A DNA stretch of 64,000 nucleotides from NCBI GenBank assembly GCA_947625775.1, contig CANQPM010000007.1, positions 62,001 to 126,000 of the forward strand, read 5' to 3'. The stretch's first letter is position 1. Each line of letters begins with the position of its first letter. The DNA comes from an uncultured Lachnospiraceae bacterium. GTDB lineage: Bacteria > Bacillota > Clostridia > Lachnospirales > Lachnospiraceae. This document shows positions 7,086-15,532 of this stretch, one piece after another. Below the pieces are notes generated by a model. The model did no database searches. It was not told the DNA's origin and saw only the letters and a list, made by a program, of their open reading frames with translations. The translations under genes and the position numbers were made by a program.

Positions 7086-10000
7086 GGATTTATTTCAACT
7101 GCCTTTTTCATAAACTCATCCGCTTTCTCCCTGTCACCAAGCCCGATATTGCCAAGCGCCATCAGATAGTAGCAATGCGCCCTGTTCCTCGCCGTATAAT
7201 CCTCGTCAAAAATCAAAAACTCGGGGAGCGATACCGCAAAATACTCAATCTTTACTTTATCTTCAAGATGCTGCTCGCCATAGTCAATAAGCCTGTAAAA
7301 ACGCGAACGCGCCTCCTTTACCCTGCCAAGCTTTAGGAACGCAAGCCCCTGATAGAGAATCATATCCGCAGGCTGGTCGTTGTAATACATCGCGCCCGCT
7401 GGCTCGTCTGTGCCCGATGTGGCTTTTTGGAAACATTCAGCCGCCTCGTCTTTTCTGCCCTGAAATTCCAGCGCAAGCCCCAGATAATAGTATATATGGT
7501 TGTCCTTTGTGCCTTCAAGCTTGCCCTCGCCCAGATTTTCAGGGTAAACCAGCGCGTCTCTCAAAAGCTTTTCCGCCTCTGCAAAGCGCTTTTCCTCAAG
7601 CGCTTTCTTTGCCATTTCAAGCAGCGCGACAGTATACTGCGTGGTAATCTTGCCTTCTCCGCCCTCCCATGGGTGGAATTTCCTGCCCATAATGCAGCTG
7701 TAGGCTTTTTCATAGTCTCCGCACATATTAATCAGCGTAATATATTCAATATATAAGTCATCTCTGACGCCTATCAGCTCCTTATGCTTTTCATAATTGG
7801 CAAGGCGCTCCTCAAATGTCCAGCCAAGCTTTTTATAAAGCTGGTCGAGTTCAAGGAAGACGCGCACATCGGCAGGATTAAGCTCAAATGCCCTTTCCAT
7901 TGCTGTTTTTGCCTTCTGCGGCTCTTTGCATTTGTTGTAATAAACAAGTGAAAGGTTGCGGAATGTGGTGGGGAAAGTATTGTCCTCCCGCGCGGAAGCC
8001 TCCCACAGTGCAAGCGCCTCCTCCCACTGCTGCCTGTCATAAAACAAATTGCCTAAATAATAACCTGCCTTAGCCTTGCAGCCGCAAGCGATGGCAAAGC
8101 GCAGCACCGCAATATCCTCAAGCTTGTTTGGAAAGCAATAGTCCGAGGGCTGCCCCTCCGCCTTTTTCAAAAGCCCTGACACGTCCTCTCCAAGCCTGTC
8201 ACGGTAATATGCCTCATAATACGTAAGCATAGGATATTCCTTCGTACACTCGCCCAAAACGCAGACAGCCTCATGATAAGCCCCAAACTCCGCATAGTCC
8301 CTTGCCGTCATCAGATAATTTTCCTGAAAATCGCGCATTTTGTGATTTAGCTGCGTGCGCATTTCGACAGCGTTTCCCGCCTCGCCGACAAGGAGTATTT
8401 TTTCATTGCATGATACAAAATCGAACGGATCGAGCGCCAGATTTTCCTCTATCCACACCTTTGCCTGCGCGCTCCGTCCAAGCTTTCTCAAAAGATACGC
8501 TTTCAGCCCACGCGCTTTTATATTGTGGGCATTTTTTACCAGCGCCCTCTCGGCAAAATCAAACGCGCGCGCATATTTTCCCTCTCGCGCGGAAATTGCC
8601 GCAAGATAATAAAACGACATCTCCTGCTGCTCGCTGCTCCATGTCGCCTTGTAAAAGGCATCATAAGCCTCCTGCTCCCTTTCCTGATAAAGCAGGTCAA
8701 GTCCAAGCAGGTAATATGTCTCGCTGTTGTACGGGTTTGGATTTTTCCATGTCAGACGCTCTAATGCCTTGCGGAAATATTTTTCAGCCTGTATAAACTG
8801 CCCCCTTCTCATCAGCAGCGCGCCGTAGGCATTATTAATCCGTATGTCGCCCGAATCTCTTTTTAGCCCCTCTAAATAATACGGATCTGGCAGATAAGTA
8901 GCGTGGCGGTACTGCTCGATATGCTGTCCCGTCAGATACAGCTCCTCATTTGTCATAATCTCCTCGGGCTCTTTAGCCGCCTGCGCAGGCTTCGGCATCT
9001 TGGGAATTTCAGGCGCGTCGGGCTGGTACTCCACAAGGCAGACGCCGTCTGCATATACAGCCAGATGCATGTCCTCCTCTTTTATGCCGCCGACAGCAAG
9101 CTTCTTTTCATAAATATCAATCGGCGATATTTTGTCCGCCGTTTCTTTTAATACTGCTTCGCCTTTTACTGTCAGTACAATTTCGGCGTTTTCATATTTG
9201 GAGGTCGCATACACGATTATCGTCGCCTCACCATCGTCAAGCGACAAATGCAAAGCCGCCTCCCTCGTCGCGTTTTTCACCTGTCCCAGCGCTTTGTAGG
9301 GCATAAAATACTGAGTGAAGGTCTTTTCCTCAAACGGCTTAAGCCATGTAAAATCAGGCTGGTTGTCGGTAAACACGCCTGTCATAAGCTCTATGTAAGG
9401 ACCGTCCTCGTCAGTGAGATTCCTGTCCCACGCCTTTCCGAAATCGCCGCAGCCCCAAGTCCACTGCTTTTTACCTGGCGATACGTGATGATCTGCCACA
9501 TGGAGCAGACCCGCGCCTACGCCGTAATCGTACCCGCCGACAAAATCATACTTTGACTTTTCCGCCATGTAAGACGTAGGAACAGGGATATTTTTATAAC
9601 GTGAAATATCCACGCCCTCGCTGTAATCCTTTTTATAATATACCCCTGTAGCAATCGGAAATCTGGAAACGTCCCTTTTGCCGTGGTCCATCACCGCATG
9701 GACATCGGGCGGGAATATCGACTGCGTATTGTCATTTACCGCCACCGCAGGATTAGCCCACCAAAGGAAGGTCTGCGGCAGAGACGTGCGGTTGTATAGC
9801 TGCCCCGTAATCTCAATGTACGCCTTATCGGGATATAAGGTAATCTTCGTCAGCCCCTTAGTGCCATACATCTGGTCTACGTCGTGGAGCAGCACAGACT
9901 TGCTGCCGTCATTATTTTCGGAAAGAATATAGTCCACAGGCAGAAAGGTAGTCGGTCTGTGGTGCTGCGGCCAGTTGAACTCAATGCCGCCTGAAATCCA

Positions 10001-10327
10001 CGGTCCTGTCAAGCCGACAAGCGCGGGCTTAATCACACGGTTGTGGTACACAAAATCATAGCCGTTTGTCTTGTCATAAGCCCTCTGAATCCTGCCGCCA
10101 AGCTGCGGCAGCACCATGACCTTTATGTAATCATTTTCAAGGTAAACCGCTTCGTATTCCTTGTCGTGCTTTTCGTCGCTGATTTTTTCAACCGTGGGAT
10201 ATGGATATACCTTTCCGCTGCTGCCCTGATAGACGCGCTTGTCCAAGAAAATCGGATTTTTCTCCGCCTCGCCAATCTCATATGTGGGTATCAGCACCTT
10301 TTCCATCCAGACCTTTGCTTCACTCAT
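7067..10327 (-). CDS. DUF5107 domain protein with long tetratricopeptide-repeat tail
   Basis: 1086 residues, no signal peptide. Residues about 1-440 match the DUF5107 type, a beta-sandwich resembling the aldose-1-epimerase/glycosidase superfamily; YIKVMVLPQLGGRI, GGIEFNWPQHHRP and TFLWWANPAVAVND are characteristic. From about 475 on there are many TPR units (for example GALLMRRGQFIQAEKYFRKA and YYLGLALEFQGRKDEAAECF), including the C-terminal helices. ATG at 10327 follows AAAGGAGCG. Proteins of this type recur in polysaccharide-use loci, but I know of no firm activity. Position between rhamnose mutarotase and a GH2-like enzyme suggests an intracellular role on RG-I fragments, perhaps as a hydrolase or carbohydrate-binding scaffold. 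Confidence 0.82.
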   Translation of the reverse strand: MSEAKVWMEKVLIPTYEIGEAEKNPIFLDKRVYQGSSGKVYPYPTVEKISDEKHDKEYEAVYLENDYIKVMVLPQLGGRIQRAYDKTNGYDFVYHNRVIKPALVGLTGPWISGGIEFNWPQHHRPTTFLPVDYILSENNDGSKSVLLHDVDQMYGTKGLTKITLYPDKAYIEITGQLYNRTSLPQTFLWWANPAVAVNDNTQSIFPPDVHAVMDHGKRDVSRFPIATGVYYKKDYSEGVDISRYKNIPVPTSYMAEKSKYDFVGGYDYGVGAGLLHVADHHVSPGKKQWTWGCGDFGKAWDRNLTDEDGPYIELMTGVFTDNQPDFTWLKPFEEKTFTQYFMPYKALGQVKNATREAALHLSLDDGEATIIVYATSKYENAEIVLTVKGEAVLKETADKISPIDIYEKKLAVGGIKEEDMHLAVYADGVCLVEYQPDAPEIPKMPKPAQAAKEPEEIMTNEELYLTGQHIEQYRHATYLPDPYYLEGLKRDSGDIRINNAYGALLMRRGQFIQAEKYFRKALERLTWKNPNPYNSETYYLLGLDLLYQEREQEAYDAFYKATWSSEQQEMSFYYLAAISAREGKYARAFDFAERALVKNAHNIKARGLKAYLLRKLGRSAQAKVWIEENLALDPFDFVSCNEKILLVGEAGNAVEMRTQLNHKMRDFQENYLMTARDYAEFGAYHEAVCVLGECTKEYPMLTYYEAYYRDRLGEDVSGLLKKAEGQPSDYCFPNKLEDIAVLRFAIACGCKAKAGYYLGNLFYDRQQWEEALALWEASAREDNTFPTTFRNLSLVYYNKCKEPQKAKTAMERAFELNPADVRVFLELDQLYKKLGWTFEERLANYEKHKELIGVRDDLYIEYITLINMCGDYEKAYSCIMGRKFHPWEGGEGKITTQYTVALLEMAKKALEEKRFAEAEKLLRDALVYPENLGEGKLEGTKDNHIYYYLGLALEFQGRKDEAAECFQKATSGTDEPAGAMYYNDQPADMILYQGLAFLKLGRVKEARSRFYRLIDYGEQHLEDKVKIEYFAVSLPEFLIFDEDYTARNRAHCYYLMALGNIGLGDREKADEFMKKAVEINPNIRKL

Positions 10328-10370
10328 TTTTTAACCGCTCCTTTATTGCGCTGTATTTTATTTTGAAAAC

Positions 10371-10406
10371 AAAACGAACGGCTGCCTGCGTAATGCCATT
10401 CGTTTT
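10371..10406 (-). terminator. Hairpin between rhaM and the DUF5107 gene
   Basis: AAAACGAACGGC pairs with GCCATTCGTTTT; on the minus strand the stem is followed by GTTTT. It could end part of the transcription after rhaM or protect the message; downstream genes in the same direction argue for partial rather than complete termination. Confidence 0.55.
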
Positions 10407-10437
10407 GAAGTAATTTTATATTATTTTAATTGGAACA

Positions 10438-10749
10438 TTAATCCAGGTGAAACAGCGGCTTCAAATCAATAGACACAGGGCTGTTGTCAGGGTTTGTCTC
10501 CATAATGTCCGCCATAAAATCCCACCATTTGCGGTTGATTGCCGTGTCCGCGCCTTTTGCCCAGAGCTCCTCGTCTTCAATCTCGATATATCCGAACAGC
10601 GTCAATGTTTCCTGGTCGAGAAAAATCGAATAATTTTTCCCGCCATGCTCATGAATCATGTCCTTCATCTCCTGCCACAGCTCGTTGTGGCGTTTTTCGT
10701 ACTCTGCCTCCTGTCCAGGATAAAGCTTCATTTTAAAACCTTTTATCAT
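10438..10749 (-). CDS. rhaM: L-rhamnose mutarotase
   Basis: 103 residues from ATG at 10749. This start is chosen because its ATGA overlaps the TGA stop of the upstream GH115-like gene and AAGGA lies at good spacing, indicating translational coupling. The alpha/beta-barrel dimer signature is clear: FKMKLYPGQEAEYEKRHNEL near the start (histidine in KRHNELW), then NYSIFLDQETLTLFGYIE and the WWDFMADIM segment of the active site. RhaM interconverts alpha and beta anomers of L-rhamnose before isomerisation. Length is normal (about 104 residues). Confidence 0.92.
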   Translation of the reverse strand: MIKGFKMKLYPGQEAEYEKRHNELWQEMKDMIHEHGGKNYSIFLDQETLTLFGYIEIEDEELWAKGADTAINRKWWDFMADIMETNPDNSPVSIDLKPLFHLD

Positions 10750-12779
10750 TTTTCCCATTCCTTTCTCATTAAATTAAATAATTCATCATCATTCAGATGA
10801 TTTTCCATATTTAGAATCAGCACCACGCGCGTATCTTCCTCTGCGTAGAGAAATTTGCGCTGCCATTCGTAAAAATGCGGACCGTCGCCCTTGTTGCGCA
10901 GATATCCCATTAAATTGCCTATAAGCCAAGCCGTCTGCTTTACGTCAGTCAGACAGTCATTTGCATAAAAGCCCTGCCACTTTCCATGCTCCCTCTCGCG
11001 CATTGCCGCATTTGCTGCAAGATAGTCCGCGCGCGCAAGCCCCGCATGATAAAATGCCTTGATATAGTTTTTATCAAGCGCCTCCAGCAAAGATTCACAG
11101 GCTGACACCGCGCCGCTGTAGCAAAGCTGGTAAATTTTTGCCTGCAGAAGAACAGAATCCCGCAAAAGCTCCTGCGCCGCGTAAGACATGCCAAACGCCG
11201 CCTGTTCACACTCCTGCACACACCCTGTATAATTTTCACGCCCCTGACAGCACAGTTCAAGATACCATTCAATCTGCCCCCGCAAAGTCTCCGCGTCCGT
11301 CGCCCACAGCAAATGAGGCTCACGATTGTTTTCGTCACGCATATACTGGCTGACAAGCATACGCATCACATGGTTTGCAAACTGCTCGCCCGCATGGTCA
11401 TCTTCATTCGGTCCATACGCCAGCGCCGCGCCATAGTATGAAAGAAAACATTTTGCCGCCTTCTCCGCAGCCTCCACGCCAAAATATTCAGACGCATAAC
11501 CGCGAAGATATTCACCTGCAATACCTGACACATCTGTCATTTTTCCGCCGCGCCACATTCGCGCAATCAACCCCAGCGTAAATACATGGGGTTTTACATT
11601 TGAACAGTTTATAATCCAAAAATCCTTCACTCCATGCGCAAGCACTTCCCTAAGCGTTTTTTCCACAAAGTCACAGGAATTTGGCAGCATCGTTATATGG
11701 TTCGCCGCCTGCAGATCATAAAATGACGCATGATAATAAATGCCATGCGCTCCCTCATCATTCATGTCAGGCAATGCCAAAACGCGTGGATTATGGTTCC
11801 CCTGACGGCGCGACACCATCGCACCAAATCCGTTGTCCCCCCATATTTTAATAACCTTCTCAGGCAGCTTAAGATAACCACCGCGGTAAAGCTCCATTGT
11901 CTCGCCATAAAGATTTGCCGCGCACACAGCGCCCGGATAGCGTTTCTGCACCAAATCATACTGAAGCCCAATCAGCCTGCCCATAAGCTCCCCACGCGCC
12001 GCCGCAGTATCATACCTCGGATCATCTTCCCAGAAAGGCTTATCCCCCTGACCGCGGAAGCCAAGGTTCCAAATCACCTTATACCCCTCCTGCTCCTCCA
12101 AAGCCTTCTCCCACAAGCCATGAAATTTGTCAGGGTACACCGCATACGACGCCTCCAGCTCAGGATAAGCGCGCGCAAACATCTCCGCCCCCAAAGGCTC
12201 AGCATGATGATGCGTAATAATAAGCCCCATATCACGCGCAAGACTACGATACTTCCTTGAATTTCTGTCAGTCCCCGGAATAACCATATTACCGCCGCAG
12301 CGCAGCAATGCCTCAAACACCATCTCCCAAGGCTTATCCTTACTCCGCTCCAAAGTCCACACGCTAATCAGCACCTCATCATTGACAAACCACCCGCGAT
12401 ACCGCACAGCAAAAGGCATACTACTCAAATGATAATTTTCAGGCACAATAATCTCGTCCCTCTTATCAAACCTCTGGTCATTCCAAAACCAAAAATCACG
12501 CACGCCAAGAAGCTCACGGCTCACAGCATAAATGCCATAAATAAATCCCAATTCATCACAAGCCTCAATCCGCAGCTCCCCATCCCGCACCGAAACCTCA
12601 TAAGCCTCCGCCCCAAGCTCTCTCTCGCATACATCCAGACAAATCCTATCCCCAGCCACCTTAGCCGGCAAACAGACAAAGCCCAAATCACGCTCCAGAT
12701 TCTTCATCGCGCGTCGCACAGGCACAGTATCATAATCACCCGCCAAATTCACAATCTCGCTCGCCTGATTAATCCTCAT
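10746..12779 (-). CDS. GH115-like protein (alpha-glucuronidase family), short form
   Basis: 677 residues from ATG at 12779 with TTGGAGG upstream; an in-frame TTG at 12791 would overlap that site. Recognisable GH115 pieces are LGFIYGIYAVSRELLGV, FWFWNDQRFDKRDEI, FAVRYRGWFVNDEVLI, GLIITHHHAEPLGAEMF, NLGFRGQGDKPFW, and IYYHASFYDLQAANH. It is shorter than typical GH115 xylan alpha-glucuronidases and ends after a helical region with no obvious extra C-terminal domains. No signal peptide. In an RG-I operon the target might be a glucuronic or galacturonic acid decoration; substrate is inference. Confidence 0.78.
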   Translation of the reverse strand: MRINQASEIVNLAGDYDTVPVRRAMKNLERDLGFVCLPAKVAGDRICLDVCERELGAEAYEVSVRDGELRIEACDELGFIYGIYAVSRELLGVRDFWFWNDQRFDKRDEIIVPENYHLSSMPFAVRYRGWFVNDEVLISVWTLERSKDKPWEMVFEALLRCGGNMVIPGTDRNSRKYRSLARDMGLIITHHHAEPLGAEMFARAYPELEASYAVYPDKFHGLWEKALEEQEGYKVIWNLGFRGQGDKPFWEDDPRYDTAAARGELMGRLIGLQYDLVQKRYPGAVCAANLYGETMELYRGGYLKLPEKVIKIWGDNGFGAMVSRRQGNHNPRVLALPDMNDEGAHGIYYHASFYDLQAANHITMLPNSCDFVEKTLREVLAHGVKDFWIINCSNVKPHVFTLGLIARMWRGGKMTDVSGIAGEYLRGYASEYFGVEAAEKAAKCFLSYYGAALAYGPNEDDHAGEQFANHVMRMLVSQYMRDENNREPHLLWATDAETLRGQIEWYLELCCQGRENYTGCVQECEQAAFGMSYAAQELLRDSVLLQAKIYQLCYSGAVSACESLLEALDKNYIKAFYHAGLARADYLAANAAMREREHGKWQGFYANDCLTDVKQTAWLIGNLMGYLRNKGDGPHFYEWQRKFLYAEEDTRVVLILNMENHLNDDELFNLMRKEWEK

Positions 12780-12855
12780 CCTATCCTCCAAGTAACCTCA
12801 GCAAACATAATCTTATCAAACATTTAAAACATAATCAGTCCCAGCCAACAGCATA

Positions 12856-13022
12856 GCCCGAGCAGGGGCATATACCCCATAAGGACCTTGGGAAACGTCG
12901 GCACTTAGCGAAATAAGCTGCAAAAGCGTAGCTCCTTTTGCAGCGCAATTGAGCTTAGTGTCCGCTACGTTTCCCACTGAGCGCAAGCGATGTCCGCGTG
13001 GGGTATATGCCCCTGCTCGGGC
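12856..13022. repeat. Large nested palindrome A (167 bp)
   Basis: The outermost 24 bases (12856-12879, starting GCCCGAGCAGGGGC) are a perfect inverted repeat of 12999-13022. Inside are TGGGAAACGT with ACGTTTCCCA, CACTTAGC with GCTTAGTG, and GCTGCAAAAG with CTTTTGCAGC. It lies between fucO and the GH115-like gene. No coding potential is evident; the design (long outer stem, nested inner stems) resembles palindrome B at 45287 without shared sequence. Confidence 0.8.
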
Positions 13023-13037
13023 GACCTCCTGCCAAAA

Positions 13038-13082
13038 CATAAACACAATGGGCGCCACCACAGACGCCCATTATGTTTATCG
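13038..13082 (-). terminator. Hairpin after fucO
   Basis: AAACATAA and CAATGGGCG pair with CGCCCATT and ATGTTTAT across a CCACCACAGA loop, starting 9 bases after the fucO stop codon. On the minus strand a T-rich run follows (GTTTATGTTTTGG). Confidence 0.65.
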
Positions 13083-13090
13083 CCAATCAC

Positions 13091-14239
13091 CTAAATCAAA
13101 GACTCATACAACTTAGTAATATCCTCCACACTAGTCTCCTTAGGATTCCCCGGCCTGCACGCATCATCATAAGCCGACTGCGCAAGGAACGGAATATCCT
13201 CCCTCTTTACAATCTCCTTCAAATTCGCCGGAATCCCCACATCCTGCGAAAGCTTCTTCACCGCATCAATAGCCGCCTTCCTATACTCCTCCTGCGACAT
13301 AGCATCAACGCCTTCAACTCCCATAGCCCTCGCAATCTCACGATACTTCTCCCCAGTAGCCTCCGCATTATACTCCATAACAGTCGGCAGAATAATCGCA
13401 TTCGCAATGCCATGCGGCGTATCATAAAGCGCCCCAAGTGGGTGAGCCATAGAATGTACAATACCCAAGCCTACATTTGAAAATCCCATTCCCGCTACAT
13501 ACTGCCCAAGCGCCATATCAGCCCTTCCCTCAGGCGTATTAGCCACAGCGCCCCTAAGTGAACGCGAAATAATCTCAATCGCCTTAAGGTGGAACATATC
13601 AGACAGCTCCCACGCGCCAGCCGTAATATATCCCTCAATAGCATGCGTCAGCGCGTCCATGCCGGTCGCAGCCGTAAGTCCCTTAGGCATCGTAGACATC
13701 ATCTCAGGATCCACAAACGCAACCACAGGAATATCCTTAGGATCTACGCAAACCATCTTGCGGTTTTTCTCCGCGTCAGTGATAACATAATTAATCGTAA
13801 CCTCCGCAGCCGTACCAGCCGTCGTCGGTACTGCAAAAATAGGCACAGACTTATTCTTCGTCGGCGCAACGCCCTCAAGGCTTACAACATCTTCAAAGTC
13901 AGGATTGGCAATGATAATGCCGATTGCCTTTGCCGTATCCATTGACGAGCCTCCGCCGATTGCGATAAGGTAATCAGCGCCAGACTTCTTAAACGCCGCA
14001 ACACCCGTCTGCACATTCTCAACCGTAGGATTCGGCTTGATGTTTGAATATACCTCATAGGTGAGGCTCGCGCCGTCCAATACGCCAAGCACCTTTTTTG
14101 TAACGCCGAACTTTACAAGGTCAGGATCTGAGCACACAAAAGCCTTTTTAAAGCCGCGCCCCTTCGCCTCAGCCGCAATCTCCGAAATTGCGCCCGCTCC
14201 ATGATAAGAAATTTCGTTCAGTACAAATCTGTTTGCCAT
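13091..14239 (-). CDS. fucO: Lactaldehyde reductase (iron-dependent alcohol dehydrogenase)
   Basis: 382 residues, full length for FucO. NAD-binding GGGSSMDTAKAIG (from about 95) and the metal site D195, H199 (GMDALTHAIEGY), H262 (VHSMAHPLGA) and H276 (DTPHGIAN) are intact. It reduces the L-lactaldehyde released by RhaD to 1,2-propanediol, regenerating NAD+ during anaerobic rhamnose fermentation. ATG at 14239 follows AAGGAGAGA. It is preceded by rhaD in the same direction. A broader-specificity propanediol oxidoreductase is possible, but the context fits FucO well. Confidence 0.92.
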   Translation of the reverse strand: MANRFVLNEISYHGAGAISEIAAEAKGRGFKKAFVCSDPDLVKFGVTKKVLGVLDGASLTYEVYSNIKPNPTVENVQTGVAAFKKSGADYLIAIGGGSSMDTAKAIGIIIANPDFEDVVSLEGVAPTKNKSVPIFAVPTTAGTAAEVTINYVITDAEKNRKMVCVDPKDIPVVAFVDPEMMSTMPKGLTAATGMDALTHAIEGYITAGAWELSDMFHLKAIEIISRSLRGAVANTPEGRADMALGQYVAGMGFSNVGLGIVHSMAHPLGALYDTPHGIANAIILPTVMEYNAEATGEKYREIARAMGVEGVDAMSQEEYRKAAIDAVKKLSQDVGIPANLKEIVKREDIPFLAQSAYDDACRPGNPKETSVEDITKLYESLI

Positions 14240-14340
14240 AATACTTCTCTCCTTTTTTATTATTTTTTAGGCAACTGCAAAACACGCCATTTACAATACG
14301 CATTTCGCATACACCTATATTTTTTATTGTTTAACAGGCA

Positions 14341-15165
14341 TTATTTCTCATACAAAAACTTTTCAGGCAATGTGACCTTGAAATCCCTTGCAAGGCTGCG
14401 GAAATCATCAGGCGTGATTGTCTGCAGCTTATCAGGACGCATTGAGAGCATTTTTACAAGGATTTCCGCCGACTTCTCTACCGTGTGCATAAGTCCAAAG
14501 GTAAGGTCAAAATCCTCGCCTGCCGCGAACATTCCGTGATGCGCCCAGATTGCGACATCATAATCCTTCATAAGCTTGCTCGTAGCGACCGCTATATCCC
14601 TGCCGCCCGGAACCATCCAAGGCACTACGCCGATGCCGCCTGGAAATACTACGGGACACTCTGTAGCCATTTCCCAAAGCTCTCTCGTGAAAACTTCGTC
14701 CTTCAGCGGAAGTACAAAGGTAAGCGCAATTACGTTTGTTGTGTGCGCATGGTAGATAACGCGGTATTTGCCGCCTGATACTTCTTTCTTTACCTCATGG
14801 TTCATCAGATGGGAGGGCAGCTCAGACGTGGGCCTGCCGCCGTTTACAAGTCCCCAAACTATGCGGTAATTCTCGCCTTTGTCGTCAACTTCTATCATGC
14901 ACATAGAATCCTCGGGTTTTATGATGACATTGCGGAAATATTTGCCGCTGCCTGTCACGAGGAAATACTCGCCTGCAAGCTTGGGAACGGAGGTGCCGAT
15001 TGGCTGCCACTCCTTCGCCTCAAAATTCTCCTTTACCTGATCTACCTCCTCGGGCTTTACGCGGTAAGAAAGGTTGCCGCCGTTTCTTTCATGCCAGCCC
15101 TGCTCCCAGCCGTCGTTTGCCATGCGGATAAAGCCTTGTACAAATTCTGCGTCTAAAAATTTCAT
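14341..15165 (-). CDS. rhaD: L-rhamnulose-1-phosphate aldolase
   Basis: 274 residues, the same length as the E. coli enzyme. GWHERNGGNLSYR near the N-terminus, SELPSHLMNHEV, the zinc histidines of YHAHTTN (H139, H141) and AHHGMFA (about 210) mark a class II aldolase of the RhaD/FucA family. It splits L-rhamnulose-1-phosphate into dihydroxyacetone phosphate and L-lactaldehyde. ATG at 15165 follows AAAGGAAG. It is separated from the upstream isomerase gene by 367 bp holding two repeat elements. Confidence 0.93.
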   Translation of the reverse strand: MKFLDAEFVQGFIRMANDGWEQGWHERNGGNLSYRVKPEEVDQVKENFEAKEWQPIGTSVPKLAGEYFLVTGSGKYFRNVIIKPEDSMCMIEVDDKGENYRIVWGLVNGGRPTSELPSHLMNHEVKKEVSGGKYRVIYHAHTTNVIALTFVLPLKDEVFTRELWEMATECPVVFPGGIGVVPWMVPGGRDIAVATSKLMKDYDVAIWAHHGMFAAGEDFDLTFGLMHTVEKSAEILVKMLSMRPDKLQTITPDDFRSLARDFKVTLPEKFLYEK

Positions 15166-15200
15166 AAGATATTACTTCCTTTCTATATATAATAATAAAA

Positions 15201-15356
15201 GTTTTCTCAACCGTCCGAATTTAGTCAAAATATATAAAAATCGCGTCAATGTACTGTATCACAGATACAGTACATAAGCGCTTCGCAAAACGCCGCTTAT
15301 TTTATATATTTTGCTTAAATTCTACGTTGTCAAATAGAGTTTCGCATATGCCCATA
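15201..15356 (-). repeat. Interspersed palindromic element, copy 1
   Basis: Left arm TTCTCAACCGTCCGAATTTA then CAAAATATATAAAA pairs with TTTTATATATTTTG and AAATTCTACGTTG on the right; a separate hairpin (TACTGTATC/GATACAGTA) and GCGCTTCGC lie in the centre. The right flank reads AATAGAGTTTCGCATATGCCC. The arms match copies at 15379 and 42926, while the centre differs. Confidence 0.75.
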
Positions 15357-15378
15357 TATTTTTTGATTAATAGTAAAC

Positions 15379-15516
15379 GTGTTCTCAACCGTCCGAGTTT
15401 GTGCGAAATATACAAAAACGCGACTTGGTGCGTGATACGAATCGTCGCTTCTTTTGTATATTTCACCCAAACTCTACGTTATTGAATAATGCTTCGCAAA
15501 TGTCTGTCTGCCTATA
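15379..15516 (-). repeat. Interspersed palindromic element, copy 2 (tandem with copy 1)
   Basis: It begins GTGTTCTCAACCGTCCGAGT, has arms AAATATACAAAA and TTTTGTATATTT, a different central hairpin (GCGACTTGGTGCGTGATACG, then ATCGTCGC), and ends ACTCTACGTT..GCTTCGCAAATG. Copies 1 and 2 fill the gap between rhaD and the isomerase gene. Confidence 0.75.
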
Positions 15517-15532
15517 TCAATAAAATCATTTA

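Noticed and set aside
15201-15516. Possible CRISPR array from tandem repeats
   Set aside because: Only two units of about 140-155 bp with inverted-repeat structure and no short regular spacers; no cas genes in the window.
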